Source: Psoroptes ovis (taxonomy: Eukaryota; Arthropoda; Arachnida; Sarcoptiformes; Psoroptidae). Taken from it: DNA of 64,000 bases. The notes under the pieces are model-generated. The model saw only the letters and a list, made by a program, of their open reading frames with translations. It had not been told where the DNA came from and did no database searches. The position numbers were made by a program, and so were the translations under genes. The stretch's first letter is position 1, and each line of letters starts with the position of its first letter. Shown here in pieces: positions 49,339 through 61,689 of this stretch. The stretch is taken from the NCBI GenBank assembly GCA_002943765.1, contig PQWQ01000016.1, positions 1,178,001 through 1,242,000 of the forward strand. Direction: 5' to 3'.

Positions 49339-50509
49339 TTAAAATTTTAATAAATCAATCAATTTTAAATTATCAGGACCAATTTTATCAAATGTTTGAC
49401 AATCATTCAATTGATTTTTATATGAATAATAATTTTTTGAACAAAAAGCTTGAATAAATTTTTGAATCACAAATGTTTTGCCATGATTAGCATCGGTTTT
49501 CGTTGAATATTTATCAATTATTTCGTTTAAATTGTTTAATTTATCGAAATATTCATCATAACCATTACGAATGTTTGATGGTTCATATTTAAAAATGCAA
49601 TAATATCCATAACGATATTGTAATTGTTTCATTGTTGGTAAAATTGTATTGAAATATAAATAATATCCACATAGAATTGAAATTATTCGAATCAATGGAT
49701 TAATTATGATCGGTAATTTTGATATACGTTTTAGTGATTGATTTGCTAATGCATAAATTAAATAAGGAGTAATGAATAGGCTCAATACTTCTGTTTGAAA
49801 ACCAAGAAGCATTGAATTGTTGTAAAATAATGATAAAAGAGCGAAATTCTTCGCATTTTCTGATAATTTTAAACATTGTTTCAATTTTTCTAATATTTCC
49901 AATGAAATTGATGATTGATTTATCTGAAATAATTTAAAAATTGATGCAATGTTTTGCTCAATATCATTGTCATTGTTGAATTGATAATAAAATGGTATCC
50001 AAATCGATGAACCAAAGTGTGTCTGCATCGATCCAACAACAAATGGTTCACAATGGTTTGTAATGTAAAATTTAGCCGGTAGCGTTTGTTTCAATGAGTC
50101 ATTTAGCTGGCTATTTTTGATCAAATCCGCTATCGATTCTTCCATATCAACGGGTATGTTTGCATTCCTTGAAAAAAAAATTCAAAATAAATTAGATCAT
50201 CTAAACATTAATATTCAAAATCTACTTAATCAAATTTAATGATTGAATCTTTTCGGTTAAATTTTCTTTAAACAATGTATGCAATGAAAACCAAGAAAAA
50301 CATATTGTTCCAATTATCGTTGAATATGGATCAATTGATTTGAAAATATTCAATTTCGTATCATTACTTTGCTGATGATGATGATGATGACGATTATAAA
50401 ATCGTTTAATTTGAATAATATTTGAGCTACGATATTTCACCAATATTGATGACAGCTTCAGTTGATTTAAATGGTGCATCTTCGAGATTTTCGAGACAAG
50501 ATTAATCAT
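49339..50509 (-). CDS. TMEM177-like mitochondrial inner-membrane protein
   Basis: Two exons on the minus strand: 50509-50226 and 50167-49339 (370 residues, frame kept). Similarity to TMEM177 is seen in order: a KFYITNHCEPFVVGS block (compare HCYKPFTTFTF), SENAKNFALLSLFYNNSML (compare REAQKFALAREVVYLESS), two membrane segments (FITPYLIYALA and IIRIISILCGYYLYF), then RYGYYCIFKY-EYFDKL (compare YACGGVEFYEKL). The first exon has a basic Ser/Asn-rich leader plausible as a mitochondrial targeting sequence and a hydrophobic TIIGTICFSWFSLHTLF helix. TMEM177 associates with COX20 and helps COX2 biogenesis in the inner membrane. The similarity is modest and judged by eye, so the family call needs a profile search. 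Confidence 0.6.
49349..49354 (+). promoter_or_regulatory. Candidate polyadenylation signal of G6PD
   Basis: AATAAA lies about 40 bases after the G6PD stop codon and inside the coding sequence of the convergent gene, which implies overlapping transcript ends. Confidence 0.45.
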
Positions 50510-52063
50510 TTTTATTTTTATTTTATTTTTTTTTTTTTTTTTTGATAAATTGAATTATATTCTCATATAAATATATCAAAAATACCATGTGATAAATGTT
50601 TGTTTACCGAATACAAATGAAGATTTACTTTGACAATGTGTATACAAAAGATTGACGATAAATGCGCATGTTTTTTTATGGCTAAAACCTCATCAAGTTT
50701 TGATGATTTTTGATTTTAAAAATTTATATTAATTCAAAGCAAAGCAGCAATACGCCACACACACACACATATCATATGTCATTATACATAATATATGCAA
50801 ATATAAACACCATTATACACTAAAATAATCGAAATGATGCTTGTTGCATTTGATTTTCTGACATTTTTTATTTTGGTGATTTATCCATCAAACAATACGG
50901 TTTTCAACAGCAAAAAAAAATAATAATCTCCATGATACATCACACATTAAACATCATTTTGAAAAATGTTATTCAAGAAATTCATTTTGATTATATGTGT
51001 GATATAGCTGTTTTTGTATTTGAAAATTTTAAATAAAAATTAATGCAGCGCTGAAAATGTTTCAAGAATAATTTTCCGAATGGTAAGATTCCTAATTTAT
51101 TAATTGATTATATTGATTATGATCATGTATCGATATGTGAAAATATTGAATTTGAAAGAATTGTATTTGTTTCGAAGAATTATTAAGATTGTGATGACGT
51201 CGAATTCATGAATTCAAGCTTTTTCTCCCATAGCCATAACGTTAAACCAAATTCAAATGTTTTTATTTTAAGAATAAAAAACAATAGAATTTCTTTGAAA
51301 TTCATTTTTATAAGGAAAATGAAATTATCTCAAATATTCAAAGTTATTATTGTTTTTTTTACAAAGAAATTCAAAAATTTATCTCCAGAATCAAATCTTC
51401 AGAATTTGAGCTCAAATCTTGAGAAATGTTGCAACAGTTGAACAGTTTAATTAGATTTAATTCAATTCAATTCATTTTATTTTATTTTAATTTTCAAAAT
51501 ATCTGAATCATCAGAAAAATGAAAGGATTTCGATCATTGTAATCATTTCATTGTGATGATGATGATAACCAAATGCCAAAACAAAATAAAAATTTTGTTT
51601 TGGCATTTTGAATGCAATCATTGTTTTGCAAGCTATGAGAATCATTTATTTTCTGTTTTTGAAATCAAAAAATTTAAACTTTATTTATTTATTTTCAAAC
51701 ATTAAACTTTTACATTGAACATTTATATTTAATCCAATTTCAACGATATTTCCAATTTCAATGATATTTTAGTGTGTTTTTGTTTGTGTATGTGTATTTG
51801 TTTGTGTTGTTTGACATATTTGTTTTATATTTCAATGATTTATTATTATTTGTTTTATATTCATGTTTGTTGCTATGATTTGATTTGATTTTGTGTGAAA
51901 AAAAAATGATTTGATATTTTTTATTTTAATTGAATTCAAATACAAATATACACACTATACATATGCATACAATATGATGAAAAAATAATTATTCACAATT
52001 AGGACGAAAATGATGTATATTTTTGATGATGAATGTAAAATTGAAGGAATTGAAATCATTTGA
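50510..52063. other. Intergenic region
   Basis: Contains T-rich sequence upstream of the TMEM177-like gene, a (CA)n tract at 50757-50767 and A/T-rich DNA. A short frame at 51208-51441 has no recognisable family. No RNA gene or mobile element was recognised. Confidence 0.55.
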
Positions 52064-53419
52064 TTACGATCTCGAATACCTATATTGTTCTGCTTGTTTT
52101 GCCATCAATGTATGAATTTTCAAGATTTTTTCTTTCAATTGATCGGATGAAGATGCATCGGCCATCAATTCAAATAATTTTTTGAGCAATTGAGATCTAT
52201 AATCTGAATTCAATAAACAATATATAATTTTTGTTTCAAGACCATCGATCGAAAGAGATTGAGCAAATTGATTCATTGTTTGTATATCGACATTTTCTAC
52301 GACATGTTTTGCCAAAAAATTTAACACTTGTTTTGAATGCATACATAATTCCAATGAAAATGGTATATTTGATTTGCAACAATCAGCTACAGCTTTCGTA
52401 TTAACTTGAGCAAAAAGTGTTAACAAAGGAATTGTTGCCAGTGTAGATGGATGATTGATTAATATTGCAAGATATTCATTTCGTAAATTGTCATCATCTA
52501 ATGTTGCCAATAAATGTAACAATATCCAATCAGATTTTGGTGAATATTTCAACACTTTATCGACTAATATTGTCGGCTTAATTGTTTTTATAGTTTTGTG
52601 AATGATTTGCAATAAAAATTGCATATATGGACAAGATTCCCAAAAGCATTTTGATGTTATCAATGATGGATCAATATAATCAACAATTTTTAAATAATGA
52701 CTGTTGATAAAGCTAATACGTATGGCCAAAATCAATGCCCAATCATATATATCAAAATATAGACAAGCATTTTCATTGTTCATATTTGGTTGAATCGAAT
52801 TAATTAAAGTTGTAGACAATCTCGGCAGATTTGTTTCAATCTTTTTCATGATTATTGATGAAGCCGTTTGTAAATTATTTCTTATCAATATATTTTCGTA
52901 GTACTCATAATTAAAACGTAATGGATCATCTTCAATTATTTCTTGTTGGGTTTCTTGTTCAATTATTTCTCGTTTGACTGCTCGTTCAATTGTTTCTTGT
53001 TTGATTTTTCGTTGAATTATTTTGTTTGCGATTTTTGGTTCGCGTATCATTTCTCGTTTGATTTTCATGATTGTTCTTTCAATTGAATTATTTTTATTAA
53101 TTATTTCTCCAAATAGATTCAATGCTTTAATGAATCGAATCAATACTGAACGTTTATACTGTGGCTCAAAAAAATGTTTATTTCTGGCAAATGAATTCAT
53201 CAAACAATATTGTTCACAACATTCTTCCAATAGATTAGTGAGAAATTCCAGGACAGTATTACGAAATGGTGATTTTGATTCTAAGAGTAAAATTACTGAA
53301 TCGAATACTTTTTCAAACTCAATAATTTCTCTGAATTCAAAAAATTTAAAGAATGTATCAGTTGCTTCAAGTTTTTTCAGATTACATATGGATTTTGGTT
53401 TTGGTTTGGAGTCGGACAT
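52064..53419 (-). CDS. Integrator complex subunit 5-like protein, half length
   Basis: Single exon, 451 residues from the ATG at 53419 (MSDSKPK). Helical and repeat-like. Blocks that line up with INTS5 in order are FRNTVLEFLTNLLEECCEQY (compare the N-terminal AAVLDHLRGVFDESV), ILVDKVLKYSPKSDWILLHL (compare [20 protein letters not shown]) and HPSTLATIPLLTLFAQVN (compare DPSLQATVPFLLQLAVMS). INTS5 is a scaffold of the Integrator complex that cleaves snRNA and promoter-proximal transcripts. Animal INTS5 is about 1000 residues; this one ends where the human protein is under halfway. Residues around 130-160 are a charged Glu/Lys/Arg/Gln/Ile repeat absent from the family. A possible donor (AG/GTATTC) lies near 52081, but no suitable downstream exon was seen. 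The family call is tentative. Confidence 0.5.
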   Translation of the reverse strand: MSDSKPKPKSICNLKKLEATDTFFKFFEFREIIEFEKVFDSVILLLESKSPFRNTVLEFLTNLLEECCEQYCLMNSFARNKHFFEPQYKRSVLIRFIKALNLFGEIINKNNSIERTIMKIKREMIREPKIANKIIQRKIKQETIERAVKREIIEQETQQEIIEDDPLRFNYEYYENILIRNNLQTASSIIMKKIETNLPRLSTTLINSIQPNMNNENACLYFDIYDWALILAIRISFINSHYLKIVDYIDPSLITSKCFWESCPYMQFLLQIIHKTIKTIKPTILVDKVLKYSPKSDWILLHLLATLDDDNLRNEYLAILINHPSTLATIPLLTLFAQVNTKAVADCCKSNIPFSLELCMHSKQVLNFLAKHVVENVDIQTMNQFAQSLSIDGLETKIIYCLLNSDYRSQLLKKLFELMADASSSDQLKEKILKIHTLMAKQAEQYRYSRS

Positions 53420-55283
53420 GTTTTCAATTGTTTTCACTTGACAATGATGAATAAATGATCAATGAAAATGAAATTATTACAAAATTTAATAATTTTTTCT
53501 AATTACAAATTACCAAAAATACAAAATTACATAAAATTAAATGTTTACATTTAACACATGTGTTTCACAAAACTCAACCGATCATTTTTTTCTTGATATT
53601 CATAAATGACGAATGCTAGTAGCACACAACACATATGAATATGATCATGCTTTTTTTTTCTCATTCACTTGTCATATATTGTGTATATGCACCACCAATC
53701 AGTGAATGAAAAAACTATGACTAATAATCAAAATAATTGTTTGTTTGTTGTAGAAGGCCAGAATGAATGCCTTTTAGCCATGGTGCACCACTATTCACAT
53801 GCATGCACACACACACACACATAAACATATGCTATTCATTAGCTGTGAACAAATAGCTTATAACCTTCAAGTGAATAAAAATTGACCATAAACTTTGACT
53901 AAAACACCAACCGATTGTTGCTGCTTTAACTATAGTCAATGATAATAATTTATACACATAGATATATATGTATGTTTGAATGTTTATTAGTTTTGAAAGC
54001 AATACTTGTTTATCATTCAAAAGAAAACATTATTTATGAGTGTAATGTATATACTCTTTGAATGAATAATATTTAAAAAATATTAACCAGTTATGATGAT
54101 AAAAAATCAACCAGAAAAATAATATAAAATTTAACATTATACCCATTTACATATTTAAAACGATTGAATTTTGTACACATATATACACACACAAATTTAT
54201 ATTATCAATACATAAAATTGAATGTAAAATGACAGCTTTTCTCAAAAAATTGTTAGAAATTTCATTCATTTATATTAGATTGTCCCATAAGTTTTTGCCG
54301 TTTTTCAAATGAAAAAAAAAATTTAAAAAATGGCAAGAACTTATGGGACAATCTAATATAAATGAATGTATATGGCTCTTCTCATATACCTTTTGCTTTT
54401 GCCTTAAATATTTTGCAGCTGGCGTCATCGTGCTCGATATTTCAATATTTCAATTTATTTTATTTGAAAAAAAAAGTTTTAGTTTATCGATATTTTAGAT
54501 TATTTGTTATCATATAACAAACAACAAACAATAATAATAATAATGATGATTATATCGAGTTTAATAATTTTTAAATAAACATAAATCTATGTATGATTTG
54601 ATTTAAATGTTCATATAAATATTATATTTCATTATAAAATGAATGAATGAATGAAATGTCTTTTTTTTGTTCAAATAATTTGATTATTTGAGTATTGAAC
54701 AAAAATATTCAATTAGTCCGACGCACATACACACACACAACCAATAATTGATTGATCAATCAATCAATTGATTATTCAAAATTAATTATTTTTTCAATTA
54801 ATCAATTTCTTTTGTTTTTTTGTGTTTTCGTTGTGTGAAATAACAGGAAATGTAGCTAAAAACGATTTAAATAATTCAATTCAAAGCTAAAAACTGACCA
54901 AAAATTTCAATTTTTTGAAAAAATAAATTTAAAAAAAAACCAATCAACTTAATTCATTCAACTTATGACCAAATAAATAAATGGAAATAAATAATTCAAA
55001 ATGTTACGGTGAAACATTACAATTTATCAGTGTTTATTTGTTTGTTTGTGTGTGTGTGTGTGTTTTCCATTTATTCATTATTTATTTTTATATTTGTTTT
55101 TATTTTCAATTTTATATGTGTTTGAATAAGATATTTGGTTAGATTATAACCTTATTCAAATGTTTTTATCATCATTAAACACCATACCAACAAAAAAAAA
55201 TGTTTTTATAAAAATATTATTTTCACATTCAATAATCATTGATGAAGAAGGATATGAAATATTGAATTTTGTTTCGTTCAAAC
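53420..55283. other. INTS5-like-ROCK divergent intergenic region
   Basis: About 1.9 kb shared by two divergent genes and presumably holding both promoters. It contains one palindromic MITE (54272), (AC)n near 53808 and (GT)n near 55043. No gene was recognised. Confidence 0.55.
54272..54360. mobile_element. Palindromic mariner-like MITE, copy 26 (type A)
   Basis: TTAGATTGTCCCATAAGTTT on the left and CAAGAACTTATGGGACAATC on the right. It has the ATGAAAAAAA loop of copies 9 and 10, and an ATTTATAT...ATATAAAT extension of the palindrome outside the arms. Confidence 0.9.
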
Positions 55284-58200
55284 ATGGCCGACGATCAAGA
55301 TAATAATAATAATAATCGTGATAATCGTGATAAATCAAAATTATCATCACTTGAAGAATGTCTACTAGATCCAAAATCTGATCTCAATATTGATGGTTTA
55401 TTGGTAATTTATTTGTTGAAATTATGGCTTTTTACTATTTGAATATTGAATTGATTTTTTTTTCATTTATTCTTCTATGAATTAGGATTGTGTACAAGCA
55501 CTTGTAATCGATTGTAATCATCCAACATTGAGACGTATCAAGAATATTGATTTATTTTTACAAAAATATGAAAAATATAATGATTTAATAGCAAATTCAA
55601 GACTTAAAGTGGATGATTTTAGTGTGATCAAAGTAATCGGTTCAGGTGCATTTGGTGAAGTGAAATTAGTGCGAAATAAATCAACGAAAAAAGTTTACGC
55701 TATGAAAGTATTATCTAAATTTGAAATGATCAAAAGATCTGATACATATTTTTGGGAAGAAAAATTTATAATGGCGCATGCCGATTCTGATTGGATTGTT
55801 AAATTACATTATGCATTTCAAACGACAACACATCTTTATATGGTCATGGATTATATGCCTGGTGGTGATCTGGTTAGCCTTATGTCTGAATATGATATTC
55901 CAGAAAAATGGGCTAAATTTTATTGCGCCGAAGTTATTCTTGCATTGGACACTATTCATTCAATGGGTTTTGTTCATCGTGACGTTAAACCAGATAATAT
56001 GCTTTTAGATCATCGTGGTCATTTGAAATTGGCCGATTTCGGTACCTGTATGCGTATGGATGAAAATGGCCTTGTACATTCAGAAACTGCCGTTGGTACA
56101 CCTGATTACATTTCGCCTGAAGTTTTAAGGTCACAGAGTGGTAAAGAATGTTATGGTCGTGAATGTGATTATTGGTCGGTTGGAGTTTTCCTTTATGAAA
56201 TGCTAATCGGTGATACGCCATTTTTTGCTGAATCATTGGTCGGTACTTATGGCAAAATTATGGACCACAAAAATCATCTCCATTTTCCAGATGATGTGGA
56301 GATTTCGATTGAAGCTCAAAGTTTAATATGTGCATTTTTGACTGATCGATTAAATCGATTAGGTCGTAACGGAATTGCTGAAGTGAAAACACATCCATTC
56401 TTTCAAAATGAACAATGGACATTCGAAAATATACATCAATGTATTGCACCAGTGATACCAGAATTATGTGGTGATGATGATACAAGTAATTTCAATTCAA
56501 ATCGTGTTGATATACGCAAAGAAAATGAACACTTCCCAGAACCAAGAGCTTTCGCTGGCAATCAAATACCGTTCATTGGTTTCACATATTCGGGTGATAA
56601 TGCATTACTAAATCGTAAACGGCGTCATTCACAAATACGTAAACAATCTGTTGATAGCGAATCAAAATTAATGCCAAGTGGGACTATGGTCAATGCTAAT
56701 GTAGACAATCGAAATGAATTAATGAATGATCCACAACAAGACAAACATCAACAATCGAATACAACATTAGTTACATTTGATTCGACCAATGTTGATTTAG
56801 ATCATAAATACCGTTTCATAATACTTGAAAAAGATAAACAAATAGACACCTTACAAAATGATAAAACATATTTAGAAAAACATTTAAATTCATTGCGTCA
56901 AAATCTAATCAAAGTACGTGCCACACTTGATCAAGAAACTGAAAATCGGCAACAAACCGAAAATGCAATGATTGATTTGCGTAAAAAATATGAAACAGAA
57001 CGTGCACAACGAATACAACAACAGAATGCATTGAATGAAAAAAATTCTGCCATGGAAAAAAAGCTTTCAATGTTAACTGAAATGCTACAAATTGAAAAAG
57101 AAAATTATTCACGTGAATCGCTGAAATTGAATGATTTACAACATACAATTCGTAATCAAGAATTGATTATTGGTGAAATGAAAAATAAGATAGCAATGTT
57201 TGAAAAAATATCCGATAGTAAGGAAAAAGATGCATCAGCAACACGTGAAGAATTGAATACGACAACAAATCTGTTGAACAATTATAAAGCCAAAGTTAAA
57301 CAATTAGAATGTAAGTACATACCATAGTCTTGTGTATTAACTTTTAAATTAATTATTTATTACCATTTATTTGTTTACAATTATCAAATTTTTTTTAGCT
57401 CAAATAATCATATTAAATAATGAACTACATGAATTGCGTCCACAACAATCAATAGCAACAAATAAATTGCATCGACCAACAGCAATTGTTCAACCTGATC
57501 AGAATGATAATAATATCTTACCAATCCCATCATCAATCACAGCAACCACCACCACCACCACCTTGAATAATGATAATTTAAGCAATAAAAGCACAGAATT
57601 ATCATTGGATAAATATCAAGACATAACTGGTAAGTTATTCATGATTCATTGCGATTTTGAATTCAAAAATTAATCAAATTCTCATTCAAATTAGTACTGA
57701 AATCAATGCTTGAAAATGAAATTCGTCAACGACAACAATTGGAAACAATGATCAAAGATAAAGAACAAGAAATCGATATGATAAAATTGGATAGACAAAA
57801 ATTGCAACAACAAATTCAACAATTATCGGAACAACAAGATAAACAACAACAACATACAATGTTGAATGTGGATAATGTTGATAATGAAATTAAACAATAT
57901 TTGACCGATAATCTTGCTCAAATTTCTGATGTTAAAATATTGGCACAAAAATTTATTTTGTCTGAAAATGAAAATCATTTGATCAAACAACAATTGGAAG
58001 ATGCTAAAAAAATGTATAAGAAGTTGACTGAGTAAGTACTAATATGGTTTTTTTTACGTCTAACATTTTGACTGATTTTAAATTTTGAATAATCTATTCG
58101 AATACCAGTGATTACAATGATCTTAAAATACGATTAGATACTGAACATTGTTTTTCAGAAATTTATAAAAATCAATTAAATGAAATCAGTGAAGAGCTGA

Positions 58201-60745
58201 ATGAAAAAACATCCGAATTGAATACGCTGCAACGTGAAAAATCGGAAATTTTACATGAAAATGAATATATGAAAAATCAATTGAAAATTGATTTTAATTA
58301 CAAAGAAAAGATTAGAAAATTGGAAAATGAAAAGAATGATTTGGAAAATGAACTGGAAAACATAAGAAAACAATCACAAATAAATCGTAAAGATTTACAA
58401 ACAACCATTGATTCATTACGTTGTAATGAACGTGAATTATGTGATTATATACATGAATTGGAGAATAAAAATCAAGAATTTGATTCGAAATTTTCCGATA
58501 CAAATGAACAATTGAATCAATTGAAAACAATTAAACAAGATAATCAATTATTAATGAAACAATATCAACAAGAAAAATTATTAAAAGAACAAGCAGTGAA
58601 TAAATTGGCTGAAATAATGAATCGTCGTGATATTAAAATGAATGATAAAAAAGCACAAAAAAGTTCAATTGTTATGGAATTGAAGAAAAAAGAAAAAGAA
58701 TGTCGTAAATTGGAACAAGAATTGAATTTGGAACGTAATGCTAGTAATCAAAAAATGTCCAAATTACAAAAAGAAATTAATGATATACAAGCAATTTTAC
58801 AAGAAGAAACACAACAAAAAGTGCGATTACAAATGGAATTAGCGGCCAAAGATGCTGAATTGGAACAATTAAGACGTGAAAATACTCTGGCATCGGAAGA
58901 AAATTTAGCCGCATCAACAACGATTGCGAATACACCGGTACAATCATCTGCTGCTGCAACAACCACATCAACATCAGGTGTGATGACCAATTTTCAGCCA
59001 TCATCATTGTCATCGCTATCGATCAATAGTTTATCGAATGATGATAATATTAATGAATCGAGATTGGAAGGATGGTTATCGATACCGAATAAACAAAATA
59101 TTCGTCGTCATGGTTGGCGTAAACAATATGTAGTTGTATCAAGTCGTAAAATAATATTTTATAATAATGAAAATGATAAAGCTAAATCGGATCCAACATT
59201 GATATTGGATTTATGGTATATTTGTGTTTTTGTGAATTTTTCAAATTATTGAATCTAATCTCATTTTTTTCGTGTTGATTAGTAAATTGTTTCATGCACG
59301 TTCAGTTACGCAGGGTGATGTTATTCGTGCCGATGCTAAAGATATACCGAAAATATTCCAGGTATGTGTTATACATTGTTTATGGTAAAAGAATTGAATT
59401 TTAATGATCATTTTTTATATTATTTGTAGCTTTTGTATGCTTGTGAAGGTGAAAGCCGTAAACCAGGTGGCGATAATTTATCACATGTAGATAATCATTT
59501 TTATTATGGCAAAGATGTAAGAGCTGTTTGTGTGTTTGTGATAATGTATAATACAAATTGATTCAATTTTGTCCCCTGATAGACTCAATCGACAATAATT
59601 GAACATAAAGGACATGAATTTATACCCATAACATTTCATATGCCAACATCGTGTGAAGTTTGTTTAAAGCCAATGTGGCACATGTTCAAGCCGCCACCAG
59701 CTCTCGGATGTAAAGGTATGAATTTATAAATAATAAATCCATTAATTAAATCATTTCTAAAATTTAAATTCAAACAAAGGCTGTCGAATGAAAATACATC
59801 AAGAACATGTGGATAATAAACAAGAGAATAGTGTTGCACCATGTCGTGTTTATTCGAAAAATTCGGCCAAAGAATTACTGTTATTAGCATCGACATGTGA
59901 AGAACAACAAAAATGGATACATTTCCTTTGTAAACGTATCAAACAATGTGGTTATGCTGTATCAAATCAATCGACAACATCAATACAATCTTCTACATCG
60001 TTATCATCATCATCATCATCATCAGTACATCATCAAAGACATCAAAGTTTTCAAAGTAATCATTCAAATGATTCATTATTGGGTAATAATAATAATAATA
60101 ATAAAACAACCAAAAATCAAGATTCGATGCAAAGTAAAATTGTTCAAAGTAAAAGTTTTACATCAAGTCATGATCTTCAATTTCATAATCAAGGAATTAT
60201 TAATGATAATAGCAATAATATCAAAACCATTGGTCAACATTATCAACATGGTGATAACAATAATAATAATCATAATGCAAGTGAATCACATTCTACACAT
60301 AATCTATCATCACCATCATCAGCCAATAGATTGGCTACGGCTGCATCAACAAATCAACATCGTTGGTCAGTCATTTCTAGCTCTAATAATGATAATAATA
60401 GCAACAGCAATAATAATAATCGTTCACAAACACAAACATTAACCAAATCGGCTACATTGCCACCATTGAATAATGTAAACAATAACAATCAACAAACAAA
60501 TAATAATCAATCATCATCATCATCATTATCATCATGTACAAATAATCAATCACAAATGATGATTATGATGATGGAACAACAACAACAACAACAGCAGCAA
60601 CAGCAACAACAACAACAACGATCAGAATCAGATTTAACAAATATTAGTTCAACAAGTAATAGTTCAAGTTCAATTAATTCATATAATACTAATAATAATA
60701 ATAATAATTATAATTCAAATCAATCAAAACAATCACCAAATGGAC

Positions 60746-60750
<5 letters not shown>
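55284..60750 (+). CDS. ROCK: Rho-associated coiled-coil protein kinase (ROCK)
   Basis: Nine exons: 55284-55403, 55486-57310, 57399-57629, 57695-58031, 58109-59215, 59283-59361, 59430-59516, 59583-59715 and 59780-60750 (1629 residues). Domains in order: an N-terminal dimerisation region; an AGC kinase (glycine loop GSGAFG at 92-97, Lys in YAMKVLSK at 114, HRDVKPDN at 204, DFG at 224) with its C-terminal tail (FVGFTY equivalent FIGFTY); a long coiled coil from about 450 to 1080; then a PH domain from about 1155 (RLEGWLSIPNK) split by a C1 domain (HKGHEFIPITFH, CEVC, PPPAL). ROCK acts downstream of GTP-bound RhoA, phosphorylating myosin light chain phosphatase and LIM kinase. A 270-residue Ser/Asn/Gln-rich tail follows the PH domain and is longer than in known ROCKs. 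An ATAAATA-rich 3' UTR follows. Confidence 0.96.
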
Positions 60751-60776
<26 letters not shown>

Positions 60777-60956
60777 GAATTATATTCTTGATTTTTTTTT
60801 ATGAAAAGATAAAATTTTATTATTTAAATAAATATATTTTTGATATTTATATATTATATTAAAATTAAAGTTTTTTATCTTGAAAATTGCATTTAAATTC
60901 ATATCAAATTTGTACCTTAATAAATTATGAGCTATGAAAAAGTGAAAAAATGGATT

Positions 60957-61408
60957 ACTATGATTTTTTTTTAATTGAAAAAATTGCCAGCCTATTGCCT
61001 TTGGAAATTTTTGAAAATTTTGAAGAAATCTAAGACTATACATCGCCATCTTTTTTCAAAAAATCGAAAAATTTAGATTTTTTCAAAATTTTGAAAAATT
61101 TCCACGTGCTATAGCCTTAGATTTTTTCTAAAAATTGCCATTGAAAATCAATAGGAATAATGACTATGATTTTTTTAATTGAAAAAATTGCCAGCCTATT
61201 GCCTTTGGAAATTTTTGAAAATTTCGAAGAAATCTAAGGCAAGGCTATACATCGCCATCTTTTTTCAAAAAATCGAAAAATTTAGATTTTTTCAAAATTT
61301 TGAAAAATTTCCACGTGCTATAGCCTTAGATTTTTTCAAAAAAATTCATCGATGTATAGCCTTAGATTGGTTCGAAAAAATTGCCATTGAAAATCAATAG
61401 GAATAATG
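60957..61408. repeat. Two-copy tandem repeat downstream of ROCK
   Basis: A unit of about 206 bases starting ACTATGATTTTTTT and ending AAAATCAATAGGAATAATG is repeated directly (60957-61162 and 61163-61408). The second unit carries an extra stretch of about 40 bases with CGATGTATAGCCTTAG, which is the inverse complement of CTAAGGCTATACATCG earlier in the same unit. No coding function is apparent. Confidence 0.8.
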
Positions 61409-61689
61409 TCAAAGAAAACCAATACAATTCAGAAAAAACACAACTCATCACAAACAAAACTCAATTTGGATAGAAAAAGAATACATGTCAGTGATGTTTT
61501 ATAATTGAAAATGATTTTAATTAAAAATGAAACATATATACGATACAATTAGACAAAAAAAAATGTTTGACAAACAGTCGACAAAGAAATAAATAGAAAT
61601 ATCATTTACAATTCAATGAAAAAAAAACGTGTTGCTTATAAATAAATGAATGTATGAATATACGCAAACAAAAAAAAAAAAAAAAAAAA

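Noticed and set aside
3979..54360. Regularly recurring palindromes considered as a CRISPR-like array or bacterial terminators
   Set aside because: Spacing is irregular, copies are dispersed over 50 kb, the host is a eukaryote, and ends match mariner-type terminal repeats flanked by TA.
55778..56485. Frames on both strands overlapping the ROCK kinase domain
   Set aside because: They overlap an unambiguous kinase coding region in other frames and have no conserved content.
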